From NCBI RefSeq assembly GCF_008728515.1, contig NC_044981.1, forward strand, positions 129,988,884 to 130,052,883: DNA of 64,000 nt. Reading direction: 5' to 3'. The notes beneath the pieces are model-generated. The model saw nothing but the letters and a program-made list of their open reading frames with translations. It searched no databases and was not told the DNA's origin. The stretch comes from Papio anubis (Eukaryota > Chordata > Mammalia > Primates > Cercopithecidae). This document shows positions 12,600 through 25,414 of this stretch, piece after piece (the stretch's first letter is position 1; each line of letters opens with the position of its first letter). Made by a program: the position numbers and the translations under genes.

Positions 12600-12930
12600 C
12601 TCCTTCTTAAAGAGTTCTACATTTAAATAGGGAAGATGTTGGTCAAAGGACACAAAATTTCTGATAGATGGGAGGGAAAAGTTCAAAAGACCTATTGTAC
12701 ATTATGGTGATGACAGTGGATTTATTGTACATTTGATGCTGACAAAGTAGATTTTAAGTATTCTTTCCATTAAAAAAAGTATGCAAGGTAATACATAGCT
12801 GAATTAGCTTGATCTAGCCATTCTACAATGTACACATAAATCGAAACACCAGATTGAATTGAATAAATATATACAATGTTTACCTGTCAATTAAAAAATA
12901 AAATGTATAAAAATAAATTTAAATAGGTTA
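12600..12930 (+). repeat. L1 3' end (L1MA/L1MB-like)
   Basis: The segment carries the L1M 3'UTR phrases gatgttggtcaaaggacaca, gacctattgtacattatggt and tgtttacctgtcaattaaa. It ends in an A-rich tail. No ORF2 remains. Confidence 0.7.
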
Positions 12931-13085
12931 AGGGAAGAAAACTACTTTAGGAAGCAGGTAATCCCTTGTGTTTTGTGATTTACCCACAACCATATTCAGT
13001 CACATAAAAGAGTACTTCCTGCAGCATATGGGATCCCAAACCAAAAAGTGTTGTCATGAGGTGGGAAAAGAGGGCAGATAGGGTA

Positions 13086-13222
13086 GAAGTTCTCAAATGT
13101 TGTTCTCCTAACTCAGTGCCTCAAAACCACCTGGAGAGCCTTCCAAACATACAGATTTCCTAGGACTCATTCCAGCATCCTGATTCACTAGGTCTGTGGT
13201 AGGGACCAGGAAACTGTGGGTT
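13086..13222 (+). repeat. MER5A-like hAT fragment
   Basis: The phrases ttctcaaatgttg, aaaaccacctggagagcctt and ctgattcactaggtctg follow the MER5A order. The next Alu truncates it. Confidence 0.6.
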
Positions 13223-13241
13223 TTTGCTTTGTTTTGTTTTC

Positions 13242-13555
13242 TTTTTTCTTTTTTTTTTTTTTTTTTTTTTTTTTTGAGATGGAGTCTCATTCTGTCACCC
13301 AGGCTGAAGTGCAGTGGCATGATTCCAGCTCACTGCAACCTCCGTCTCCAGGATTCAAGCGATTCTCCTGCCTAGCCTCCTGAGTAGCTAGGAATACAGG
13401 TGTGCACCACACGCACTAATTCTTATATTTTTGGCAAAGTCAGGGTTTCACCATGTTGGCCAGGCTGGTCTCGAACTCCTGACCTCAGGTGATCTGCCCA
13501 CCGTCTCAGCCTCCCGAAGTGCTGGGACTACAGGTGTGAGCAACCGCACTCAGCC
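13242..13555 (-). repeat. AluS element
   Basis: Antisense Alu that begins with an interrupted T tract of more than 25 bases (13249-13275) and ends at a diverged cactcagcc. Confidence 0.92.
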
Positions 13556-13723
13556 ATGTATTGTTTTCTTTATTAGATGCTTCTGATGGATAACTAGATT
13601 TGAGAAAGATTGATATTGAGCCATGCTCTCTAATTGAAACATAATGTGAGCCACATTTTCTAGTAGCCTAATTTTTAAAAGATAAAGGAAAGAAAACTTT
13701 TTAGCAATACATTTTAATTTCTT

Positions 13724-13989
13724 TTTGTCACCACAGCTGGAATGCAATGGCGTGATCTCCACTCACTGTAACCTCGGCTTCCTGGGTTGAAGTGATTCTC
13801 CTGGCTCAGCCTCCCAAGTAGCTAGGATTACAGGCATGAGCTACCATGCCTGGCTAATTTTGTCTTTTTAGTAGAGACAGGGTTTCACCATGTTGGCCAG
13901 GCTGGTCTTGAACTCCTGATCTCAGGTAATCTGCCTGCCTCAGCCTCCCAAAGCACTGGGATTACAGGTGTGGGCCACCATGACTGGCC
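13724..13989 (-). repeat. Tail-less Alu with target duplication
   Basis: Flanked by exact copies of acattttaatttctt (13709-13723 and 13990-14004). It lacks both the poly(A) tail and the last 30 or so bases of the right arm: the T-rich flank goes straight into gtcaccacagctgg. Confidence 0.9.
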
Positions 13990-14004
13990 ACATTTTAATT
14001 TCTT

Positions 14005-17000
14005 AATAATATATGTTATTTAAACCAATAAGTCCCAAATATTATTTCAACACAATAGCCAATATAAAGTGATGAATCAGCTGTTTTATATCCTTTTCAC
14101 TTATACTAAGTCTTGGAAATCCAGCGTGTATTCTACACTTAGAGCACACCTCAGTTTGGACTAGCCCCACTGCAGGTATTCAACAATTGCATGTGGCTAC
14201 TGACTACTTTATTGGGAAGGGCATATATACGGTGTAAAGGAGTAGACTGTCTTGGTGATGTAGGCTGTCTTGATAATGGAACTATAGCTTGAAGGTTCAC
14301 ACCACTAAGTGGTTAAGGAAAGGAGATTATTAGAAAGGTGAAAAAGGGAAATGAAAAAGCATGGAGAATCCAGGAGGAATATGCCACCTAACTGGAAGGC
14401 TTATGTGTTGTGAGTTTAGGAAATGTGCATAAATATAAAGGGCAACAAGTGAAACTGATGTCCATGCACTCAAAAAGGGAGAAAGTTTGAAAACTAACAA
14501 GGTAAAAGTAAAAAACTGTTTACCATGCAACTCCAGTTTTAAAATCCAAAAATAGAATTCCCACAAAGTTCATGCTCACCTTTCAGAAACCCATGGGACA
14601 GTAGAGTGTGGAATAGAAATACTTTTGCAGAGAAAGTAAACTGCCCAGTGTAAAAGCAGCACATAGTAGAAGCATTTCCAAATGTTTTAAGCTGTGCACA
14701 CACTTCTTGCATTTATCACACTATTAGGTTAGTCAAAACACATTTTGGAAGCTGAAATAATAAGTCTGAACAAAGAGCTTAACACAGGGCTGATGCACAT
14801 TCTCCTGTGGGAATTCAACTAATGTTTTTTACTTAAAGACTTCAACAGTAAAATATTCTAACCAGGAATATCACAGTCCCTAATGCTGTAAATCAAATAA
14901 AACATTTGTGAAGGAAAGTTCCTGAATTCCTCACCCAACACTTGTATCAATGAAAAACAATGAGAGTAGAACAAATTCAATGTTAGATGTTAATGGAGAT
15001 GTGTGAGGATCAGATTGCAGACTTTTATTATATAGTATGTAAAAATTCTATAGGAGCCCAGTTTTATTTTTAAATCTCAAGCCTAAAGTTGCACCCAAAT
15101 TTACATATCTATCACATTTCTTGGATACATTTTTCCATTCTTTTCCTCTTACTCAATGCTCACAAATGTCATAAAATTGGCTTTTAAGGCAACTATAGAG
15201 ACATTGATAAAATTCTAATAATTCCACTTAAAATGGAATCCTCTGATATGCAGATTTACAAATATATAAAGATGATGGCAGCGATGGCCCCTCTGGGGCT
15301 ACTTCTGGTACTTGTCCACTCTATGGAGGCACTGGATTTTCACTGTTCTGTTGTCTACACTTTTGTTCAGGTTAGGGTGGCCAAGAAAACTCAGGATCCA
15401 AATTGGAAACAAGCAATAACTTGGCAACACATCTGGTTTGTATATTTACATGTAAATATACATGTCCAATGGCTGCATACTAATGACTAACAAATTAATA
15501 GATTTGTCTGTAATTTCTAGAGGGATAGATCCAAAAGGTGTTTGAATTCCCACCAATTAACTTCAGCAATGTAAATAGATGCTAGACATATATCTTTAAT
15601 AGGCCCAATAAATACTACTATCAATTAATAGAACCCAATCAAAACAACACTAAATTAAATAAGCAAAACATTACACTGAGAACAAAAGTACTAAATTACT
15701 GATATGCTAATGGTCAGTGCTCATTTTCCAGTGGATTAATTTTTTTCATTTATTCATTCAAATAATGCTTGCATTTTCAATATGCAAAGCACTTTGCTAG
15801 GTACAGCACTAAAATAAAACATTGCAATAATTTCTTCTTTCCATGAGCATTGTGCACACTTGCAAGATTAATGCACACTTATTTAAAAAACTATGCCATG
15901 GTTTAAAGACTGTATTGAATTCAGTTGTATCGGTTACAGCAGGTAACCAGCCTGCTCTCTTCATCATAGATGAATGCCAACTTTTCTCCCAAAAGTTCCT
16001 CTACCACTGCAGAGTTGGTATATAAGTTGGTTCCCAAATGTTGCGATATCTCAGGTTTATTTTTTTTTCCTTCTGTTTATTTTGGGTTGCTCCGGCCATC
16101 TAAGTGTCCTCTCATTTATCTTCCACAGATGTCTTCCTCTTTAGAGCTATTTCTTGATACAGGTGAACCAGTGGTGGTCCATTTGTTAATCCTATTTTAC
16201 AAATAAATATCATGCAATAATCACAGCACTTGCTAAATAAATGTAACAATGAAAGAGATTTTGGGTCTGGAGGGTGTACATGCCAAGGAAATAGAAAAAG
16301 TGAGTTATTATCATGACCTTTCTATGAACCTTTGATTGGCTGGAACTGAATTTTCCAGAAAGGGCATCATCAGTGTATAAACTTCCCCAAAATGTATCCT
16401 AATTCATCTTTCCATCTTTACCATCAGCAGAGATCAGCATGGATTTGGACCATTTGAAATCCAGCCTGCTTTATTCTCTACCTGCAGATGTCTAGTTTCA
16501 TTCTCTCCTGGGAACTTTGCATTAGAACCTCAGTCTCCTCTGATTTGTCTCTGCAGTTTGTTTTATAGAATTTGTACAAAAGCATATTCTCTTTTATCTT
16601 CTTTAGCTTTCCCAACTTGTTCCTTTAGAATATCCTGTATTTTTATATCAATCTATGTCCAAACAGAAAATGAATGGCATATTTAAACTGGATAATTGAA
16701 CAAATTTTAATAAAAGAATTGTTTACAAAAAGAGTAAGCAGGGTTTGAAGAAACAGCAGGATGGCACAGGATTCCAGGACTAGCAACAGCAAAAAAGCTA
16801 TTCCTACCCTTGGAGAGTATAGGGGCTGCCCTACAGCCCTACAGGACTAAGTTGAACCAGCAGGAAGCCTGGAGACTAAATACCCTGGTCTCACCCACTT
16901 CCCACCCTGATAGTGCCTCTAACTGGTAGAACACAAGAGATGCTCATGAGTGCAGTTCATTCCAGTCACACTCCCCACAAAGTTAGAGAATGGATTTAGA

Positions 17001-17040
17001 GAAGCAAGGAAAAAAAAGATACCTCTGAGATGATGTTGAG
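14005..17040. other. Intergenic single-copy DNA
   Basis: I see no gene. Bases 15735-15830 have a faint L2 look (ttcatttattcattcaaata, then gcactttgctaggtacagc). Bases 16650-17030 may be an old LTR that I cannot name. The 85-codon frame at 15233-15490 has no recognisable domain. Confidence 0.4.
15439..15462. repeat. 24-bp perfect palindrome
   Basis: The half-site tgtatatttaca is followed immediately by its exact reverse complement, tgtaaatataca, with no spacer. Confidence 0.9.
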
Positions 17041-17044
17041 GTTT

Positions 17045-17363
17045 GTTTTTTGTTTTGTTTTTGTTCTCGTTTTGTTTTTGTGAGACAGAGTCTCACTCTG
17101 TCTCCCAGGTTACAATGCAGTGGTGCTATCACGGCTCACTGCAGCCTCGACCTCAATCAACTGCTCAAGTAATGCTTCCACCTCAGCTTCCTGAGTAGCT
17201 GGGACTACAAGTCCACATCACCATGTCCAGCTAAGTTTTGTATCTTTTGTAGAGACAGGGTTTCACCATGTTGCCCAGGTCTCCAACTCTTCAGCTCAAG
17301 AGATCTGCTGGCCTCAGTCTCCCAAAGCTCTGGGATTACAGGAATGAACCACTGCATCTGGGC
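17045..17363 (-). repeat. AluJ element
   Basis: A diverged antisense Alu, with gcagcctcgacctcaatcaa in the right arm. It is flanked by tgatgttgag at 17031-17040 and 17364-17373. Confidence 0.88.
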
Positions 17364-17399
17364 TGATGTTGAGTTTTTGTTTGTTTGTTTATGGTTTGT

Positions 17400-17653
17400 T
17401 TTTTTTTTTTTTGAGACAGAGTCTTGCTCTGTCACCCAGGCTGGAGTGCAGTGGTGCGATCTCAGTTCACTGCAAGCTCTGCCTCCCGGGTTCACACCAT
17501 TCTACTGCCTCAGCCTCCTGAGTAGCTAGGACTACAAGCGCCCACCACCACACCCTGCTAATTTTTTGTATTTTTAGTAGAGACAGGGTTTCACTGTGTT
17601 AGCCAGGATGGTCTCGATCTCCTGACCTCATGATCCGCCTGCCTCGGCCTCCC
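17400..17653 (-). repeat. AluY element, 5' truncated
   Basis: Y-type phrases gcaagctctgcctcccggg and gatctcctgacctcatgatc are present. The copy stops at cggcctccc, so about the first 40 bases of the element are missing. Confidence 0.9.
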
Positions 17654-18029
17654 TCTTGATTCTTACATCCCTGTTTTTGTGGGGGGAAATGTACCTTTCC
17701 ACCATTTAACATGAAGCTTGAGGGGTAGCTGCCATCTTTTTATAGATGTGGCCACCTTCCTGGTCACAGAGATCTATCTAAGAGGTGAACAAGTGACCCA
17801 AGCTCAACCAGACATACTGCTCCACTCCTCCAATTCATCTCTTAACGCAAGAGGACTCATCCAAGTCCTTCTCTAGAGTTTATGAACATAGGAGCAGAGA
17901 GACTAGCACTGAGTTACTTTCTGGTCATGAGTGTGACAAGCTGAGCCTGAGAGTTCCTGGTGGCCATAATTTCAGTCGTCATGGAGGAGTCCAATGTGTG
18001 GGAGTGAGGCCTTATTTATTCTTTTGTCT

Positions 18030-18182
18030 TCACTCTGCTTCCCCCCACAAAAGGAAGCCTACGCATATGTATTTCCTTTTGCCTGGAAGAATCTTCTCTG
18101 GGCCTATTTAATTTCTCCTCCTCTTTCATGTTTCAATTAAAGAGTTACTTCTTCAGGAAGCCCTTCCTTACCTCTCTATCTA
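18030..18182 (+). repeat. LINE-2 3' end fragment, sense
   Basis: The order tatttccttttgcctggaag, tcttctctgggcc, cttcaggaagcccttcctta is that of the L2 3' region on the plus strand. Confidence 0.6.
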
Positions 18183-18295
18183 TAAAAATGAAAATTATGT
18201 TTTAACAGAGGAAAATATATAACACACAAGTAAGTAATTTAAATACAGAGTGTCAAATGGTGATGAATGGTACAGAGACAACTTAAGAAAGTAGA

Positions 18296-18600
18296 GGCCG
18301 AGCGCGGTGTCTCATGCCTGTAATCCCAACACTTTGGGAGGCCAAGACGGGTGGATCCCCCGAAGCTAGGAGTTGGAGACCAGTCCGGCCAACACGGTGA
18401 AACCCTGTCTCTACTAAAAATACAAAAATTAGCCGGCCATTGTGGCACATGCCATCCATGCTCCTCAGAATGCTAAGGCAGGAGAATCGCTTGAACCCGG
18501 GAGGTGGAGGTTGCAGTGAGCCGTGATCGTGAAACTGCGCTCCAGCCTGGGCAACAGAGCAAGACTCTGTCTCAAAAAAAAAAAAAAGAAAAAGAAAAGA
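18296..18600 (+). repeat. AluS element inside L2
   Basis: Flanks aagaaagtagagg (near 18284) and aagaaagtggagg (near 18600) are the target duplication. The tail is a mixed A/G run. Confidence 0.93.
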
Positions 18601-19346
18601 AAGAAAGTGGAGGAGAAAGAAAGGAGCCTTAAGACTAGTCTTTCAGGGATCATTTCTACAGTTCATTACTAGAACAGAAAGGAGTCAGTACAAAGAGGGG
18701 CCGCTATTTTCAATAGGACAGGATGATCAAGAGAATGCCTTCATAAAGTGTCATCTGAGCAGAAATCTGAGGGGAATGGGGTGAGGTATGCAGAAACACG
18801 GGGGAAGATCATTCTGTGCAAAGGAGACAGGAAGTCCTGAGGTTCTGAGGCAGGAGTATGGTTGGTACTATCAAAGAATACCAAGGAGGCCAGTGTTGCT
18901 AAGTAAAGTGAGGGAGGGAGGAAGGTGGGGGAAAAGATTATAGAGGCAGCAGACAGTCGGATTATATAGGGCCTGGTAGGCCACTCTAAGGACTGCCTTT
19001 TACTCGGCGTGAGATGGAGAGCTACTAGAGGATTTGAACAGAGGAGTAAAGTGATAAATTTAGGTTTTCAAAAGATTCCTGTGGCTGCTGTTTGGGAGAA
19101 TAGACTGTCAGGGTCAAAGGTGAAAAGGGGTTAGAAAGCTATTGCAGTTACCCAAGGGAGAGAGATGATAGTGATTTCGACCAGAATGGAAGCAGTAACG
19201 GTGGTAAGAAATCATCACATGTTGACTGAATGTTGAAGCAAAACCAACGAGATTTGCTGACAGAGATGACTATGGAGCATAAGAGAAAGAAAGGATGTAA
19301 GAATGACTCCAAATTTTTTGGCCTGAGCAATTAAGAAGGTAGAGTT

Positions 19347-19669
19347 GGTCGGGCGTGGTGGCTCACACCTGTAACCCCAGCACTTTGGGAGGCCGAGGCA
19401 AGTGGATCACCTGAGGTCAGGAGTTAGAGACCAGCCTGGCCAACATGGCAAAACCCCGTCTCTACTAAAAATACAAAAAAATTAACTGAGCATGGTGGTG
19501 TGTACCTGTAATCCCAGCTACTCAGGAGGCTAAGGCAAGAGAATCTCTTGAACCCGGGAGGCGGAGGTTGCAGTGAGCTGAGATGACGCCACTGCACTCC
19601 AGCCTGAGCGACAGAGCAGGACTCTGTCTCAAAAAAAAAAAAAAAAGAAAAAGAAAGAAAGAAAAGAAA
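19347..19669 (+). repeat. AluS element inside L2
   Basis: Flanked by aagaaggtagagtt (19333-19346) and aagaagatagagtt (19670-19683). The A tail carries G interruptions. Confidence 0.94.
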
Positions 19670-20339
19670 AAGAAGATAGAGTTGTCCTTAGTGTAATAAG
19701 GAAGAATTAAGAATAGAGTAAGTTTTTTGAGGAAAGGTCAGAAGTTTGATTAGAGAAGCCTGTTAGACATGCAAGTAGAAATGTCAAGTGGGCAGTTAAG
19801 TCCATGCACCTGGAGATCAGGGGAGAGGTCTGGAATGGAGATGTAAATTGAGAAGCCTTCCACATACATAAGTATAAAATCACCAAGAGAGTGAGTGTGG
19901 ATAGAAAAAAGAGGAGATCCAGGAAGGAAACCTGAGTTTGCAATATTTAGGACAGAGACAAGGGGGAGGAATTGGTAATGTGACTGAGGAGAAGCAAATG
20001 AAGCAGGAATAAAACAGAAGGGTAGAGGATTCTAGAAGGCAAGTAAAGAAAGTCTTTCACAGAGGAAGGAGTGATCAACTGCCAAATGCCGCCGAGATGT
20101 CAAGAAAGTTAAAAGGCTGAGAATGAACCATTAAATTTAGGAACCTGGAAATAACCAGTGACACTGAGAAGCCAAGTTTCAGAGAAATGTTGACAGCAAA
20201 TACCTTATTGAAGTGAGTTCAAGATCAACTGGAAGAGGAGCTAACAATGGGGAGAACAGACAACTCTTTTGAGGGGTTTTGCTATAAATAGGAATCAAGA
20301 AATGGGGACCACAGCTTAAGCGAATATAGGATCACATAC

Positions 20340-20530
20340 TTTGTTTATTTACTCTGTCACCCTCCTTTCATCTCAAATCTCCACCACCTCCTCCTCCCTC
20401 ATCGTCTTTCTGTAATGAACTTACTTCCTTATTCCACTGAGAGAAAATAAAAACCATCAGAAAATAACATTCCCAAGTTGCTACCTCCATATCTAACCTC
20501 CTACCTACATCCTTATACACTGAGAGGAAA
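20340..20530 (+). repeat. LINE-2 fragment, sense
   Basis: The string acttacttccttattccact followed by gagaaaataaaaaccatcag resembles a 5'-ward part of L2 ORF2 on the plus strand, opposite to the adjoining L2 block. Confidence 0.5.
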
Positions 20531-22039
20531 CAAGTTGGTTTGGTTGTATGCTTTTCTGCAGTAATGTTCAGCTGTGCGGTGCAGGAATGGATGAGGAGAA
20601 GTGTGGTATGAACCAGGATAGGGGTTTTATTAGGTAAGGATGATGAAGGGTGCTAGAGACAAAGACAAAATAATTTTAGAATTAAAACTGCAATTCTATT
20701 CTCTATTACTCCCGCAAGCATAACAACAGCCCTACTATCAAATCCAGCGTCCTACCAGTCCAGTAGGATGGCTCAATCTTGGCAGAGATCCCAAGATGGC
20801 AGTTACTGATATTAGCCTTAAAGTATAGAGATACACTCAAAATATGCAGCTTCCTTTGATTATTCATTCTACAACTTTCCTCTATACTTATTCAAATCTT
20901 TCCCTTTTCAGCACATATCATCTCTTAGAGTAATGTGCTGTCTATTCCGCATGTAAAGGAGCTTTTTGTTTTATTTAATTATTCGATGGATTAACCTAAA
21001 TGGTAATGGGAGACTGTTTTTTCATTCTGTACTATTCATCATCTCTGTCACCGTATTCAATTATCTTGTTTCCAAAATGAAGAGCCCCATTTTAGCTTAA
21101 TCATATTTGGCAGTGCAAATAGTATTTGGCATCCCCAACACAGAAAATATGATCATAGATCATTTTAATGTCCTCATTTTAAGTACTTTTGAACAAAATA
21201 TCTTATTAGCCATTGAGGAAAGCACATAAGAAGTGTGTTCCCTACCTTCAAGAAACTCTTAACCAAAGATGCAATCTATAGGCTAATTTGGGCTGTACAA
21301 ACGAGGGGCTAGAAGAGATAAGAAAGGGCAGGCAGAGAAGAACGAAGAGCAAGGAACAAGATTATCTGACCTCGCTGCTCAAAGACCTGAATTGTAACTG
21401 AAAGAAAACACAAAGGATTCAATATCAAAGAACTTCCAAGGCTGAAGGCCTAGACTTTGGAAATATTTAAAAGAAATATTTAAACTCGTTTTGTTTCTTA
21501 GGCGACAAAAAAAAAATTCTACATAAATAAGAAATAAAACATTGTGTTAAACACTCAGTAAATAGTGTGCAAAAATGAGTGTTCTGTTTGGGCAATTCTG
21601 TTCAGAGCAGCAACTGCTCTAAGTGGCTAAAACCAATGCACTTAACAAGCATGCTATCTCCAAGGGCACAAAGCCACAGCTGAGAGCTGAAGCCAAGAGC
21701 AAGGGTCTGAACAGACATAAACACCCATTGGACTGAACAGTTTTCTATAATCTTTCTAAATAATCTTTAGACAGGCTTCTATAGACCCCTTAGGACTGGG
21801 ACCCTAATAAAGTCCATGGTCTATGAAAACTATTTATAAAACTTTTCAGAGAAGGTTACACAAATATATTGTCTCAAGCACTGTGTAACGAAAAGTTTTA
21901 ACCTATTCCATAGGGAATATTCGAGTTTTAACAGATCTTAAAACTATCTTTATATAAGGTAGAGTTTTGCAAAGAAAAAGTAATCGAATTGTATTCTTTA
22001 AAAATATTATATACATTTAAATTTGCTCTGATAATTCTG

Positions 22040-22270
22040 TATCATAATAACAACCACCATTATTTATGTTTGAGACATTGGACAAAAGTACTTTATACAT
22101 ATAATCTCATCCTCACAAAAACATACCTATTAAAAAAAAAAAAAAACATGAGGTTTATATAAGTGAAATGACTTCTCTGTTGTCTCACAATCAGTAACTG
22201 GCAAAGCAGGATTCACATTCAAGCTCCCCTGACTATAAAGGCAGTGTACGTTGCCAACCACAAAATGAGA
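22040..22270 (+). repeat. MIR SINE
   Basis: The phrases ataatctcatcctcacaaaa and cacaatcagtaactggcaaa follow the MIR order. An A15 run splits the copy near 22132-22147. Confidence 0.6.
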
Positions 22271-23071
22271 GAGAGAGAGAAAGAGAGAGACAGATATGGG
22301 TACAGACACAGACATCTTAAAAGCCCTTGCATTCACCTCTCTGAGTTACCACTTTTCAAAGGCCTTAGTATGGACACCATAAGAATCTCCAATCTGATGC
22401 TCAGTGGTTGGCCCTCCAAATAGACCAAGACTCTGTCAAATATCACATTTTAAAGCCCTTAGCATGTCAAAGAGGATAAAAATTAGTATCAGTGTCTTTA
22501 TTCACAATTACTTAATGAGAAGACAGAACATATTGAAAAAGAAAAGTGAAAAGTGTTTCAAGACTAGTTATGCCCTCCCCACTGTTTATGGAGCCCAGGA
22601 TAAACCTCTGACTGCATTATGATTAAATATCTATGGTTTTCATTTATTCAAACTCACACTCAAGTCATTATTTCTGATATAGAAGCCCTGCCAGTTGACA
22701 TAAGCTGCCAAGTGGTAGACTAAATTTCAGGTTCACGTTTGGATCTCTGGTGAACCCATAAAAGCTATATTTATGTATGTGATAGACTTGGATTTTAATG
22801 GAGAAATGGTTGGCATATTAATAAAATGTTCTGCTTAGTACATACAAGCTAAACTTATACCAACATGGAAAGGTTGCTTTCTCAAAAGAGAAAAAATAAG
22901 CAATCATAGCTTAAAGCAAATTATGTGCAGATATGAGGAAATTAAAGCTCAGACGTTAGTTAAAATGAGCAACAAAAATCCATATTTTAAAAATAGGGTT
23001 TGGCGAAATATCTCCTAAACAAGGCTCCTAAGAATATAGACTTTAAAATGAAGATAAAGGCTGGAATTCAA

Positions 23072-23150
23072 GTCTCCATTCTTTGAATGGAGACAATTTT
23101 TGAATCTTTTCTTTGAATCTTTGAACAATTCTTTGAATCTTTTCTTCCTT
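23072..23150. repeat. Inverted repeat followed by a 32-bp tandem duplication
   Basis: gtctccattc (23072-23081) pairs with gaatggagac (23085-23094) across a ttt loop. Two diverged 32-bp units follow directly, starting acaatttttgaatcttttc at about 23093 and acaattctttgaatctttt at 23125. Confidence 0.8.
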
Positions 23151-23850
23151 AACCAGGGTAAAGGTCAAACATCAGCATCAAGGAAACTTCTATTTAGGCC
23201 TTCATTTTCTCTTCTTTTACTTAAAGTTAATAAAATTTTTGATTTTCCAAGTATTCTTCCACCAATAGCTGGTTAGATTTCCTGAAGGAAGCTAAGAAAG
23301 ACGGTTACAAATTTTTCACAAACAAAACATAAGTAAATTTATTTACAGATATATAAAAAAATTCAACAAAATATATCCAGTTTGTATATTACAGATCTGT
23401 GCTCCTGAGAAGCTGCGTCCTCAAGGAGAGGTATCAAATTAGACGTGAAAAAGGAGCTGAGGCCTGGAGGCCCATGGATTTACCACTCTAATATTTTATC
23501 TCCTGCATTAACAGTTGTAAGAGATACTAACAGTTTGGATCAGGTATGTATTTTTTTGACCTTAGACCCCAGTTCCATATTATTATTAATGTATGCTAAG
23601 AAATTCGAGAAGAAATAAAGAAGATGAGTGTCTAGTGTTCTTAGAAAATTACTACTCCATTAAAAATAGAGATTAAAAATCCTGCAGCTGTAGAGCCAAG
23701 CTCTTCGTTATGTATACACAGCTTTCTAAATCCCATAAAAATCTCAACATCTGACCCATTTCACTTTTACAAGGGAAGGGGTTGTTATACTGGAAAATAT
23801 GCGTAAAAATGTGCAGCATTCAGAGGCATTAAACAGTTTTATTTCACATT

Positions 23851-23879
23851 TGTTTCCTATGTATCCTACATAGGAAACA
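23851..23879. repeat. 13-bp-arm hairpin
   Basis: tgtttcctatgta (23851-23863) and its exact reverse complement tacataggaaaca (23867-23879) are separated by tcc. Confidence 0.9.
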
Positions 23880-25414
23880 TACATTCCTCTGTTCTATGTA
23901 CATTGTAGCACCTGCTGCTAAATCTCTACTCTCCGTCAGCTCCCAGCCTTCTCTTTTCAGAAGGGATTAATTTGAGTGTCTTTTTGAATGGCTGAAGTAA
24001 TGCTGCCATCTCCTGTTTACTGCACAGAATGTAATGAAATTACCCTCAAAAGGACTGAAAAGTAAAATTGGATAAAACTACAAACCAGAGACTGTTGGTT
24101 CTTTTGTAAACTTTCTCTAGCCATAGATTAAAAACCAATCTTATTCAAATTGACAGTGTCATAATAATGTTTTAAATTTGATATGTCTTTAAATAAAAGT
24201 TATTCTAAAGAAATGTTGGTCTTTATCTAAACATTAAATTGGTACTTCACCTCATTTTTCAGAATATTGCTCTCCTCATGTTACCTACATTTCAGTCGTT
24301 CATTTTTAAAATGTAAACATAAAAAAATTTAAACTTTAAAAATAATAACCGCATATATTAAGTTTTAATACTAGCTAAAATGTTCTCAGGAAATGGATTT
24401 ATCACCAACAATCTCAAATTTAGAATACTCACAGAGAGTATGAGGAAGGCAAAAGTTAACCAAAACAATAGAAATCACTGTCTTATTTTGAAATTTTACC
24501 AAAGCAGATACAAATAATACACTAACTAAAAAAAATAAACTTTAAAAAAACATTTTTACCTCCAACTCTTAGAATCTGAAAATATATCCACTAGGAAAGT
24601 CCATGTCTTCAAAATACATAGATTTTATTTTGCTCTTATTCTTGCTATAAATCTATTGGGCATTAATGTGATCATATTCCCCAGGTTTTTGTGAATGGGA
24701 GTAGTATTCTAGTTGAGGATGAGAATCTGTGTCTTAGGCTGACTTGTTAAAGAGATCCTTAAGAGATATTCTCTTTTCCAATTACAAACATCAGAATTCT
24801 GCTGACAGGGTCTCAGAAGAAGTGTACTTAACCCAGTATTATATTTAAAAGCCCAATTCCCTTTATAATCAACTATAGGTAGCAACATTCCTCATTTAAA
24901 GTTATTATAATCTCTTCTAAAAATTAATTCTCATTTGTTTATTTCATGGCAAGGCAAAGCAGCTAGCTGTAATCTTTTATAAAATATACCCTCATCATAC
25001 ACTTCCAGATTGGTTTTCTTCAAATCACTATTTTCTGGACAAATAGCTCCCCTTCCCATCCCTTTTCTTTAAAGGTGTCTCCTTGGCCCTATTAATTCAC
25101 CTGTGTTGCTCCCCTACTGAGGGCTTGATAAGACTCAGTGTTGTAAATCCCTCTTTCTGGAGAATTCAGAAAGACCAACCATGCTGAACCACTGTTGTTG
25201 GTCTGGATAATATGGAATAAGTAGAGATCAGGAAAATATTGCACAGTTTTTGCACAGCAAAACTCAAAGTGCAGAGCATTGCAAATGAATGACTTATGGA
25301 AGACTATGTTTGTACATTTGAAAGTTAGCTTTGTATAAACAGTTTTTTTTTTTCCAAATCTCTACATGCCTCTTGTGGAAGCTACCTACCAATTTATAAA
25401 ATATATTCCTTCAG

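Larger units (their letters stand above)
18183..20330 (-). repeat. LINE-2 remnant, antisense, split by two Alus
   Basis: Excluding the two Alus inside it, the stretch reads as the reverse complement of L2 reverse-transcriptase and 3' sequence. Landmarks are gggcctggtaggccactcta, gatgatagtgatttcgacca, gactccaaattttttggcct and gaaatgtcaagtgggcagtt. All frames are broken. Confidence 0.65.
20531..25414. other. Intergenic single-copy DNA
   Basis: I see no gene. A MIR and two unusual inverted repeats are listed separately. The rest is AT-rich with only short frames. Confidence 0.4.

Noticed and set aside
15233..15490. 85-codon frame with a hydrophobic segment (LGLLLVLVHS)
   Set aside because: One short hydrophobic run in AT-rich DNA, with no conserved motif or gene context.
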